Source: Sulfurimonas sp. (GTDB taxonomy: Bacteria; Campylobacterota; Campylobacteria; Campylobacterales; Sulfurimonadaceae). Taken from it: 18,015 nt of DNA. Made by a program: the position numbers and the translations under genes. The notes beneath the pieces were generated by a model. That model was given only the letters and a program-made list of their open reading frames with translations, was not told where the DNA came from and did no database searches. The stretch spans positions 1-18,015 of the forward strand of contig QNZR01000069.1 of assembly GCA_003978475.1 (NCBI GenBank), written 5' to 3'. Shown here piece by piece: positions 6,798-14,328 of the stretch (positions within the stretch are counted from its first letter, which is position 1; each line of letters starts with the position of its first letter).

Positions 6798-7994
6798 ATG
6801 AAACAGAAAATTCTCAACCTGACGAACAAGATCATTCAAAGTGAGTCATCTGCAGGCATGCTGCTGATTGCCGTCACCCTTGTTGCCCTGTTTTTACAAA
6901 ACAGTACCTTTTCTCAGGTCTACAATAATTTTTTGCATACCCATGTCGAAATACGTTTTGGGGACTTGCAAATTGCCAAACCTCTGCTCTTATGGGTCAA
7001 TGACGGACTCATGGCGGTCTTTTTCTTTCTAATCGGTCTGGAAGTCAAGCGTGAACTTTTGGAGGGGCAGCTCTCCTCAATCAAACAGATTGCACTGCCG
7101 GGTATTGCCGCCATTGGAGGCATGCTGATTCCCGCACTCATCTTTATTGCCTTTAACAAGGGCGAATCATTTGCCATGAACGGCTGGGCCATCCCTACCG
7201 CTACCGATATTGCCTTTGCTCTTGGCGTCCTCTCACTGCTTGGCAACAGGGTGCCGGTATCGCTCAAAATTTTTTTACTGGCATTGGCAATTTTAGATGA
7301 CCTGGGTGCCATTATTATTATTGCGCTGTTTTATACCAGTGACCTCTCACTCACCTCCATCACGATTGCCTCCGTAGCGCTGATGGTACTGTTCATTATG
7401 AACCGTATGGATGTTGCCAAAAAAGCCGCCTATATTCTTGTGGGAATGGTCTTGTGGGTCAGTGTCTTAAAATCGGGGGTTCATGCCACGCTTGCCGGTG
7501 TGGCACTGGCATTTTTAATTCCACTGTACTCAATAGATACCAAAGGGGAACGCTTCTCCATGACCAAAGAGATGGAGAATGACCTGCACTACTGGGTTGC
7601 CTTTATGATTCTACCGCTCTTTGCTTTTGTCAATGCCGGTGTCGATCTGCGGAATATTTCAGTAGAAGAGATGTTAAGTCCGGTGCCTATGGGCATCTTG
7701 TTGGGGCTGTTTGTCGGCAAACAGGTCGGCGTTTTCGGTTTTGGCTGGCTGGCTATTAAACTGGGTCTTGCCACACTGCCGCAGCACAGCAGCTGGATGC
7801 AGTTTTACGGCGTATGTGTGCTCACCGGTATCGGCTTTACCATGAGTCTCTTTGTCGATACCCTCGCCTACAACGACACTCAAATCTATTTTCAGACCGA
7901 TAAACTCGCCGTGCTTTTGGGTTCGCTCTTCTCCGGATTGCTGGGATATATGGTACTTAAGTACGCCTCACCCCCGCACCGAAACGATTCGTGA
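6798..7994 (+). CDS. nhaA: Na+/H+ antiporter NhaA
   Basis: NhaA is an inner-membrane antiporter that exports Na+ (or Li+) in exchange for protons, for pH and salt balance. The 398-residue protein has about a dozen hydrophobic segments, including 20-33, 63-82, 98-119 and 156-180, close to the 388 residues of E. coli NhaA. The transport-site residues are present: Asp137 in IPTATDIAFALG, the Asp167-Asp168 pair in ILDDLGAIIIIALFY, and the lysine of VGKQVG (Lys308), matching E. coli Asp133, Asp163/164 and Lys300. The N-terminal FFFLIGLEVKREL is also typical. The start has GAGGT at good spacing. It is a single-gene unit whose stop lies 12 bases from the end of the converging lipoprotein gene. It fits life in saline water, though NhaA also occurs elsewhere. 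Confidence 0.95.
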   Translation: MKQKILNLTNKIIQSESSAGMLLIAVTLVALFLQNSTFSQVYNNFLHTHVEIRFGDLQIAKPLLLWVNDGLMAVFFFLIGLEVKRELLEGQLSSIKQIALPGIAAIGGMLIPALIFIAFNKGESFAMNGWAIPTATDIAFALGVLSLLGNRVPVSLKIFLLALAILDDLGAIIIIALFYTSDLSLTSITIASVALMVLFIMNRMDVAKKAAYILVGMVLWVSVLKSGVHATLAGVALAFLIPLYSIDTKGERFSMTKEMENDLHYWVAFMILPLFAFVNAGVDLRNISVEEMLSPVPMGILLGLFVGKQVGVFGFGWLAIKLGLATLPQHSSWMQFYGVCVLTGIGFTMSLFVDTLAYNDTQIYFQTDKLAVLLGSLFSGLLGYMVLKYASPPHRNDS

Positions 7995-8006
7995 ATATGA
8001 AGATAC

Positions 8007-9203
8007 TTATTTCAGTGTCGCCGAGAGAGCCACAGCCCCCTGTGGCGTCAGGGAGATAAAATACACATTCTCATCGTCTGTAAAAATCCCGTCGGTACCG
8101 CTATAGAGCCACGTATGCTCTTGCACAAACGTCCGTTTTAGCTGTATATCGGTACGGCTTATCGTCAGAACCGTCAAGCCCTTGGGGGCGCTGGGATAGA
8201 CTACAGTAACCGCATCGGCACCGCGTGCTCTTAAAGCAGGTTGTGCTTCACGAACCAGAGGCGGCAAAGCACCCGCATGCGCTACTACCTGCCCCTCCCG
8301 GGTCAACAGTCGGGCAAAACCGTTACCCTGGGCATCGGTACCACATACCAAGAAACGCTCCAGCGTCTCAAGGTACTGCACATCGTACGTGTAGTACTGC
8401 ACGGCCTCTGAAAGCAGCGCCGTATCACTGACCCACAGATTGTTTTTGGGGTCATAAATCCGATAAAGCAGTCGTGCATGGCTTTCATTCTCAACAAACT
8501 GCTGCCATAACAGCAGTGCGTATTGTGATGAACCCGCCACCAAAGGCCACCAGTCCCGCGTCGTCTCGCCGACGGCAACATCTTTTACATGTAAAAGATC
8601 TCCCCGGGTATTGTAGGTCTTCAGCAATACATCATCTCCCGAACCCAGCTCATCAACACCGCCGCCTTCCACCCAGCCCTCAGAGTAAAAAACAACAAAT
8701 TGCTCGCCGACGGCAGCAACATGTCCCGAATGCCCGCCATACGCCACAATGTTACGGTAGCCTTTCAGCGGCTCCATCTGCTCATTGTAAACACCGTAGG
8801 TCTGCGCATATACATCATCGTCTTCAAAAGCATCTTCCATGGTAATCATAATATGACCGTTGGATGCTATTGCCGCGCTAGAAGGCTCCTGTGCCCGCAC
8901 TTCGGTAATGACGGCAGCAGGCTTAAGAGTCGGTGTCTGGGTATTAATGGCCGCGGCATAGATATCGTGCGTCCATTCACCATCGGCATCTTCACCCTGC
9001 GGCGGAATACCCGAACTCGCCCAAATCAGCCAATAGTTGCCGTCAGAACGTTGCAGAAAATCCACCCCGTGCTGGTACGCCCGCAGATCTTCGGCAGAGA
9101 GACCGCTCGGACTGACCGGTGGTGGGCCGGTGAGTGTATGGTCACTGGAGTTGCACCCAAAAAACAGCGTGACAACAGTCACATAAATCATCCATATCGG
9201 CAT
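8007..9203 (-). CDS. predicted lipoprotein, probably beta-propeller-like, function unknown
   Basis: The 398-residue protein starts with a short hydrophobic stretch ending in LFFGCNSSD, a signal peptide with Cys17 as the likely lipid-modified residue. Phe at -3 of the lipobox is unusual, so processing is probable rather than certain. After a proline/serine linker, the body shows repeated blade-like units of the form D-x-Y followed by a turn with N or D and G (for example DIYAAAINT, DVYAQTYGVYNE, DVLLKTYNTRGD, LLYRIYDPKNN). This suggests a surface beta-propeller, with acidic loops that could bind Ca2+. I do not recognise the family. A TTG at 9206 is in frame, but AGGAG sits six bases before the ATG at 9203. 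The gene is alone, diverging from tig. It contains a 20-bp palindrome at 8580-8599. Confidence 0.7.
   Translation of the reverse strand: MPIWMIYVTVVTLFFGCNSSDHTLTGPPPVSPSGLSAEDLRAYQHGVDFLQRSDGNYWLIWASSGIPPQGEDADGEWTHDIYAAAINTQTPTLKPAAVITEVRAQEPSSAAIASNGHIMITMEDAFEDDDVYAQTYGVYNEQMEPLKGYRNIVAYGGHSGHVAAVGEQFVVFYSEGWVEGGGVDELGSGDDVLLKTYNTRGDLLHVKDVAVGETTRDWWPLVAGSSQYALLLWQQFVENESHARLLYRIYDPKNNLWVSDTALLSEAVQYYTYDVQYLETLERFLVCGTDAQGNGFARLLTREGQVVAHAGALPPLVREAQPALRARGADAVTVVYPSAPKGLTVLTISRTDIQLKRTFVQEHTWLYSGTDGIFTDDENVYFISLTPQGAVALSATLK
8580..8599. repeat. TTTACATGTAAA palindrome, copy 2 (inside the lipoprotein gene)
   Basis: The longest copy: a perfect 20-bp palindrome running from ATCTTTTACA to TGTAAAAGAT. 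On the coding strand it reads Leu-Leu-His-Val-Lys-Asp, again with TTA-CAT-GTA as Leu-His-Val. Confidence 0.8.
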
Positions 9204-9304
9204 CAAACACTCCTGTTTTTTGTTGCAAGTTTACCACAATAGTGTTCCGATGCCGTGACGCTCACCAACCCCACTGAAGTCTAAACACTTTATTAGTATT
9301 TTTT

Positions 9305-9313
9305 TGGTATTAT
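9305..9313 (+). promoter_or_regulatory. extended -10 promoter of the tig operon
   Basis: TGG-TATTAT is an extended -10 with a T-rich spacer upstream and no good -35. Transcription would begin near 9320, giving a leader of about 63 bases. That leader holds the palindrome at 9339-9348 and a potential 8-bp stem (ATGATGCG 9330-9337 with CGCGTCAT 9361-9368, one U-G pair) ending just before the ribosome-binding site AAAGGAAA (9372-9379). Confidence 0.45.
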
Positions 9314-9338
9314 TGCCCAAAAATATGTCATGATGCGT

Positions 9339-9348
9339 TTACATGTAA
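9339..9348. repeat. TTACATGTAA palindrome, copy 3 (tig leader)
   Basis: The only intergenic copy, with the 10-bp core. It lies 34 bases upstream of the tig ATG, downstream of the predicted transcription start, where a bound protein could affect the tig-clpP-def-comM operon. Confidence 0.7.
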
Positions 9349-9382
9349 TTTTGGAAAAATCGCGTCATACCAAAGGAAACTG

Positions 9383-10681
9383 ATGGACATTAAGACAAAC
9401 AAGATCGATAGTGCTAACGCAGAAATCATCGGGACAATTCCCAATGCAGAGATTGAAGCAAAGGTAGAAAAAATTGCCAAGCAGCTGGCAAAAACAACCA
9501 CTATTGCCGGTTTTCGAAAAGGGAAAGTACCCGTAAGTGCGGTAAAAAAGCAGTATGGAGAACGTTTAGTTCAAGATGCCGAAGCAGAAGCACTGCGCGA
9601 CCTTTTAAGCAAAGGTCTTGATGAGATGGGCATTGCCAACGATGCGCTGATTGGAGAACCGCAAATTGCCAAATTTGACAAAGGCGACACCGCCATTGCC
9701 GTTGAAGTCAAAGTCGCACTGCGTCCTGAGGTAGATCTGGGTGATTATACCGCCTTGGTACCGGACTTTAAAAAACCGCGTATTATGACCAAAGAGATCA
9801 ATGAACGCATTGAAGAACTCGCCGAAGCGCAGGCAGGACTCATTGATGTAGAAGAAGATCGTGCTCTGGTTGAAGGCGATACGGCTGTCATTGACTTTGA
9901 GGGCTCAATCGAAGGCGAAATCTTTGAAGGCGGTACCGCAGAAAACTTTGCGCTACGTCTGGGTTCGGGACAGTTTATTCCCGGTTTTGAAGCGCAGGTT
10001 GTCGGTATGAAAAAAGGGGAAGAAAAAATTGTTAAAGTCACCTTCCCGGAAAATTACGGTGGCGAAAAACTTGCCGGAAAAGATGCTGAGTTTAAAGTTC
10101 GCCTCAACGGTATCCAGACCAAAGAAGCGGTAGTCATTGATGATGAACTGGCAAAAAAAATGCTTCCGGGCGAAGAAGGTGCCAATCTTGAAATGCTTCA
10201 AGCCAAAGTCAAAGAGCAGATTTTAAATGAGAAGCTCTCCAAACTCTACAATGACGAACTCAAACCCTCACTGCTTGAGACGCTTGTAGAAAAAACCGAG
10301 CTCAGTCTTCCGGAATTTGTTGTTGAACAGGAGATGGACATGGCGCTCAACAAAAAAGCGGCGGAAATGAAAGAAGAGGAACTCAACGAGCTTAAAGAAA
10401 ACGCCGAAAAGGTCAAAGAGCTCCGCGAATCACTCCGCAACGATGCCGCACGCTCGGTAAAAGCAACGTTTATTATTGATGCTCTGGCCAAAAAAGAAGA
10501 TGTCGCCATCGAAGAGCAGGAGGTTATGCAGACCATCTACTATGAGGCCATGCAAACCGGACAGGATCCGCAGGCTGCATACAAACATTATCAGGAGTCC
10601 GGCTATCTTCCTGCCATTCAGATGGCAATAGTAGAAGACAAAGTGCTTAGCAAACTCTTAAACGCAAAGATTGAGAAGTAA
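9383..10681 (+). CDS. tig: trigger factor, ribosome-associated chaperone
   Basis: Trigger factor docks at the ribosome exit tunnel and shields emerging chains. The 432-residue protein has the ribosome-binding signature GFRKGKVP at 43-50. A central FKBP-type peptidyl-prolyl isomerase domain spans about 160-245, with VIDFEGSIEGEIFEGG, LGSGQFIPGFE and VTFPENYG. A long helical, Lys/Glu-rich C-terminal chaperone domain follows. Length matches the family. The ATG has AAAGGAAA a few bases upstream. It is first of a tight operon: its stop is 4 bases before clpP. The order tig-clpP-def-comM is what I recall from H. pylori, and tig-clpP from many bacteria, linking chain emergence, degradation and deformylation. 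Confidence 0.96.
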   Translation: MDIKTNKIDSANAEIIGTIPNAEIEAKVEKIAKQLAKTTTIAGFRKGKVPVSAVKKQYGERLVQDAEAEALRDLLSKGLDEMGIANDALIGEPQIAKFDKGDTAIAVEVKVALRPEVDLGDYTALVPDFKKPRIMTKEINERIEELAEAQAGLIDVEEDRALVEGDTAVIDFEGSIEGEIFEGGTAENFALRLGSGQFIPGFEAQVVGMKKGEEKIVKVTFPENYGGEKLAGKDAEFKVRLNGIQTKEAVVIDDELAKKMLPGEEGANLEMLQAKVKEQILNEKLSKLYNDELKPSLLETLVEKTELSLPEFVVEQEMDMALNKKAAEMKEEELNELKENAEKVKELRESLRNDAARSVKATFIIDALAKKEDVAIEEQEVMQTIYYEAMQTGQDPQAAYKHYQESGYLPAIQMAIVEDKVLSKLLNAKIEK

Positions 10682-10685
10682 CCCC

Positions 10686-11279
10686 ATGAGTTACATTCCT
10701 TACGTTGTAGAAAAAACGGGACGCGGTGAGCGCTCGTACGATATCTACTCACGGCTGCTCAAAGACCGCATTATTATGCTTAGCGGCGAGGTGAATGATG
10801 CCGTTGCCTCCTCTATTGTCGCACAAATGCTCTTTTTAGAGGCCGAAGATCCGGAAAAAGATATCTACTTCTACATCAATTCACCGGGGGGTGTGGTCAC
10901 TGCGGGCATGGCAATGTTCGATACCATGAACTATATCCGTCCCGATATTGTCACCATCTGCATCGGACAGGCTGCTTCTATGGGGGCATTTCTGCTCTGT
11001 TCGGGTACCCAGGGCAAGCGCTATGCGCTGCCGCATGCGCGCATTATGATTCACCAGCCGCTTGGCGGTGCCCAGGGGCAGGCAACCGACATTGAAATTC
11101 AGGCAAAAGAGATTCTCCGCATGAAGGCTGAACTTAACGGTATTATTGCCAAAAATACCGGTCAAAGTATTAAAAAAATTGAGAAAGATACCGATAGAGA
11201 TAACTACATGAGCGCTTCTGAGGCTGTCGAATATGGCATGATTGATGAAGTGTTAAGCAAAAAAGAGAAAGCAGACTAA
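10686..11279 (+). CDS. clpP: ATP-dependent Clp protease proteolytic subunit
   Basis: ClpP is the serine peptidase barrel that degrades proteins unfolded by ClpX or ClpA. The 197-residue protein shows the full catalytic triad: Ser98 in GQAASMGAFLL, His123 in MIHQPLGG and Asp172 in DTDRDNYMSA. These match E. coli Ser97, His122 and Asp171. The N-terminus MSYIPYVVEKTGRGERSYDIYSRLL is the usual ClpP start. A TTG at 10671 is in frame but lies within tig and adds nothing conserved. The ATG at 10686 follows the tig stop by 4 bases, with only a weak AGAAG upstream, so coupling to tig is likely. No ClpX or ClpA gene is in the window. Confidence 0.96.
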   Translation: MSYIPYVVEKTGRGERSYDIYSRLLKDRIIMLSGEVNDAVASSIVAQMLFLEAEDPEKDIYFYINSPGGVVTAGMAMFDTMNYIRPDIVTICIGQAASMGAFLLCSGTQGKRYALPHARIMIHQPLGGAQGQATDIEIQAKEILRMKAELNGIIAKNTGQSIKKIEKDTDRDNYMSASEAVEYGMIDEVLSKKEKAD

Positions 11280-11316
11280 GCAACGTGAGCAAGCAGTAGA
11301 TGAAAGAGCGGACCCG

Positions 11317-12294
11317 ATGATAACAACAGCCTTAGACGATCCTACCAGTGATCTTGAAATTTTCTCCAAAGAGGTACTTGCCACACTCATCAAGGACAAT
11401 CTGCCGCCCACACCCAATAATTTTGCCCTCTATTTTGACCGTCTTTTAGAAGAAAAAAGTGCTTCATTACGCAAACAGATCAAAGAGATTTTAGAGCTTG
11501 AAGAGAGCAATGACGACGAGAAAAGCATTGAGCTTGAGCGCCGTTTAAAAGAGGGCTTCTCCTCCATTAAAAACGTTCTTCAGGTCTCCGCAACACTCTA
11601 CAAAAATATGAATCTGATGACCAAAGTTCTGGAAAACAGCAAAACTGAACTTACCAAAAACCCGGAACAAAAATCGGCCATATTGACCGTCACGGCACTG
11701 GACAAAGACATTGACAAACTCAACGCCATCTTGAAAAAACAGATTGCACACATGAAGCATCTCTATGGCGAAACGGCTACCATTGTTAAAAATGTTGAGA
11801 ATGAAACAGTGTTTGACAACCGCTACGGCATTCATAACAAGCGCTTTCTCCTCTTAAAACTTGAACAGGAGATTAATCTGGTAGTAGAATTTAAACACAA
11901 GAGCTCCTTTTTGTCCATCGAGCTTGCCGACTCGCTCAAAAAGGCAATGGACAGTGAAAAATCTCTCTTTTTAGTGACCCGTACCATCGCCCGCTTACTC
12001 ATGAAAACATCACGGCGCAGCGATATTGTGGCTCACTACGGCGACGGTGTGTTTATGATGATTCTAAAACATACCAATATTGACAGTGCCAAAAAAGCCG
12101 CCGAGAGACTCTTTGAGCTAATCGACTCCAGCAACTTCTTTCTCGCTGAACAGGAAGTTCATCTCAAATCTGCCATTGGCGTTGCCGAAGTTCTGCCCAG
12201 TTTCTCACCCGAAGAGATCATTGTTCATGCACTCGATGCCATGAAAGCTTCAGGAGCGGACGACAGCATACCCTATGTCGTCCATAACGCCTAG
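11317..12294 (+). CDS. GGDEF-fold protein with degenerate active site
   Basis: The 325-residue protein has two parts. The N-terminal 160 residues are helical and charged, starting with a PPTPNNFALYF motif seen in other Campylobacterota GGDEF proteins. The C-terminal part (about 165-320) resembles a GGDEF domain, with DNRYGIHNKRFLLLKLE for the DxLTGLxNR start and a late AIGVAEV strand. The catalytic motif GG[D/E]EF reads GDGVF at 242-246. The metal-binding Asp-x-Asp region reads SIELADSLKK, with no aspartate pair. It probably cannot make cyclic di-GMP and may act as a binding or scaffold protein. No transmembrane segment is seen. It is inserted between clpP and def, which are adjacent in H. 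pylori and C. jejuni as I recall. The ATG has only a poor binding site, and a six-codon frame (11300-11320) overlaps it. Confidence 0.75.
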   Translation: MITTALDDPTSDLEIFSKEVLATLIKDNLPPTPNNFALYFDRLLEEKSASLRKQIKEILELEESNDDEKSIELERRLKEGFSSIKNVLQVSATLYKNMNLMTKVLENSKTELTKNPEQKSAILTVTALDKDIDKLNAILKKQIAHMKHLYGETATIVKNVENETVFDNRYGIHNKRFLLLKLEQEINLVVEFKHKSSFLSIELADSLKKAMDSEKSLFLVTRTIARLLMKTSRRSDIVAHYGDGVFMMILKHTNIDSAKKAAERLFELIDSSNFFLAEQEVHLKSAIGVAEVLPSFSPEEIIVHALDAMKASGADDSIPYVVHNA

Positions 12295-12305
12295 GCGGTT
12301 TTATC

Positions 12306-12824
12306 ATGCTCGAAATTATTACCTACCCGGACAAACGTCTAAAACTACGCTCCAAAGAGGTCACCCGCTTTGATGCCTCCTTGCACTCTTTTTTAGATGA
12401 TATGTACAACGCCATGCTCCACGCCAACGGTATTGGTCTGGCTGCCATTCAGGTTGCCAACCCCATCAACGCCTTAATCATTAATCTTCCCGATGAAAAT
12501 GACGAACAGTCCAAAGCGACACTGCTAGAGATTATCAACCCTAAAATTCTCGAAGCAGGCGGGCACCAGTTCTATCAGGAAGGGTGCCTCTCCGTTCCGG
12601 GATTTTATGAAGATATTGAACGCTTTGAGACAATCACGCTGTCATACCAAAATCGCCATGGCGAGTCCTGTGAGCTTGAAGCCAATGCCTTGCTCAGTGT
12701 TGCCATACAGCATGAAATGGATCATCTTTTAGGCAAACTTTTTATTGAAAAACTCTCCTATGCCCGCCGTAAAAAATTTGAAAAAGAGTACAAAAAGGCG
12801 CAAAAAGCCAAAAAGGTCTCATGA
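12306..12824 (+). CDS. def: peptide deformylase
   Basis: The enzyme removes the formyl group from the N-terminal methionine of new proteins. All three family motifs are intact in the 172-residue protein: GIGLAAIQV (42-50, G-x-G-L-A-A-x-Q), EGCLSVPG with metal ligand Cys94, and QHEMDHLLG with ligands His136 and His140 and catalytic Glu137. The metal is normally Fe2+. The Lys-rich C-terminal tail is typical of bacterial forms. It begins 11 bases after the GGDEF-like gene with a weak TAGGCGG upstream. Its TGA overlaps the comM ATG as ATGA at 12821-12824, so the two are translationally coupled. Confidence 0.95.
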   Translation: MLEIITYPDKRLKLRSKEVTRFDASLHSFLDDMYNAMLHANGIGLAAIQVANPINALIINLPDENDEQSKATLLEIINPKILEAGGHQFYQEGCLSVPGFYEDIERFETITLSYQNRHGESCELEANALLSVAIQHEMDHLLGKLFIEKLSYARRKKFEKEYKKAQKAKKVS

Positions 12825-14326
12825 AGCAGCTGCAGTGCGCCACCTTTGAAGGTATCGAAGCCACACAGATTCGTGTAGAAGCTACGTTTACCAAAGGGCT
12901 GCCCTCTTTTAGCATTGTCGGGGTGGTCAATACCGCCATTAACGAGGCAAAAGAGCGGGTTAAATCGGCACTACTGAGCAATGACTTCTCATTTCCACCC
13001 AAGCGCGTCACGATCAATCTCTCACCCTCGGACATCAAAAAAGAGGGCAGTCAATTTGATCTTGCCATTGCCCTGCTCATTGCGCTCAACCAAAAAGAGC
13101 TTCAAATTGATGAATGGTTTGTCTTTGGTGAGCTGGGGCTTGACGGCAGTGTCAAAGAGAATGCGCTCTTTTTCCCGCTGATTCTCTCACTTGCCAATCA
13201 GGGACGCATCGCTAAAGCTATCGTACCCAATGAGAGCATTCCCAAACTTTCTACCATTCCCTCGGTCGTTTTTGTCGGCGTCAATACACTCAACGAAGCC
13301 GTTAATATCCTGCAGTCGGATACACCCACGGTACCGCCTCGTAAAGATACTCCTGATTACCCCTGCCTTCGCATCAATTCGGCGACATATTTCTATGAAC
13401 ACGTTTATGCGGAAGATTTTCTCGACGTTAAGGGGCAGGACGTTGCCAAACGCGCCGCACTTATTGCCGCTGCGGGCATGCACAACCTGCTTCTTGAAGG
13501 CAGCCCGGGCTGTGGAAAATCCATGATTGCCAAACGGCTGCGCTATATTATGCCGCCGCTTCACAACAGTGACATTTTAGAGACCGCCAAACTTCAGGTA
13601 CTCGACGGCAAAGAGCCGACATTTGCACCCCTGCGAAATTTTCGTGCACCGCATCACAGCGCAACCAACGCCAGTATTTTTGGCGGCGGCTCCCACAAAG
13701 CACAGATTGGAGAGATCGGCTTGAGCAACAAGGGCATACTCTTTTTTGATGAACTGCCGCACTTCAGTAAAAGTGCCCTCGAAGCACTCCGAGAGCCGCT
13801 TGAAGATGGAAAAATTCGCATTGCCCGCGTCAACTCTAAAGTCGAGTATACTACCGATTTTCTTTTTATTGCCGCCATGAACCCCTGCCCGTGCGGGAAT
13901 CTGCTCTCTCATGAAAAAGCATGTCGTTGCAGTGACCTTGAGATACAGCGCTACAAAAATCGCCTCTCAGAACCTTTTTTAGACCGCATTGACCTCTATG
14001 TTCAGATGCAGCCGGTTCATGTCGGTGACACGGTCTCCTGCTGTTCAAAAGATTTACATCTCAATGTTATAGAAGCATTCCGCATTCAAAAAGAGCGGGG
14101 GCAGGAGCGACTTAACGGGCGGCTGAACGATAGGGAGATTGAGCAATTTTGCACCCTAAGCGCTGCGGCTCAGGATATTCTTGAAAAAGCTACAAAAAAT
14201 TTTGCGCTCTCTTTTCGAAGCATCAAAAAAGTACAGAAGGTCGCCCGCACCATTGCCGATCTAAACCACTCAGAACATATCGAAAAAGCGCATCTGCTCG
14301 AGGCCTTGAGCTTCCGGCGGCGCTGA
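12821..14326 (+). CDS. comM: Mg chelatase-like AAA+ ATPase ComM (YifB family)
   Basis: ComM is known in naturally transformable bacteria as a hexameric helicase that drives branch migration during integration of incoming DNA. The 501-residue protein has the N-terminal ChlI-type domain (about 1-170, with GLPSFSIVGVVNTAINEAKERV and KRVTINLSPSDIKKEGSQFDL). The AAA+ domain follows, with Walker A GSPGCGKS at 227-234, Walker B ILFFDE at 306-311 and a Zn-finger-like CPCG...CRC (Cys356, 358, 368, 370). A C-terminal Mg_chelatase domain ends with SFRSIKKVQKVARTIADL. The start overlaps the def stop by 4 bases. H. pylori also has this gene after def (HP0792, older name sigma-54 interacting protein). Its presence hints at competence, but other competence genes are not in the window. 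Confidence 0.9.
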   Translation: MKQLQCATFEGIEATQIRVEATFTKGLPSFSIVGVVNTAINEAKERVKSALLSNDFSFPPKRVTINLSPSDIKKEGSQFDLAIALLIALNQKELQIDEWFVFGELGLDGSVKENALFFPLILSLANQGRIAKAIVPNESIPKLSTIPSVVFVGVNTLNEAVNILQSDTPTVPPRKDTPDYPCLRINSATYFYEHVYAEDFLDVKGQDVAKRAALIAAAGMHNLLLEGSPGCGKSMIAKRLRYIMPPLHNSDILETAKLQVLDGKEPTFAPLRNFRAPHHSATNASIFGGGSHKAQIGEIGLSNKGILFFDELPHFSKSALEALREPLEDGKIRIARVNSKVEYTTDFLFIAAMNPCPCGNLLSHEKACRCSDLEIQRYKNRLSEPFLDRIDLYVQMQPVHVGDTVSCCSKDLHLNVIEAFRIQKERGQERLNGRLNDREIEQFCTLSAAAQDILEKATKNFALSFRSIKKVQKVARTIADLNHSEHIEKAHLLEALSFRRR

Positions 14327-14328
14327 TA

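Noticed and set aside
9203..9206. TTG start for the lipoprotein gene
   Set aside because: AGGAG is only three bases from the TTG but six from the next-codon ATG, which is the normal spacing.
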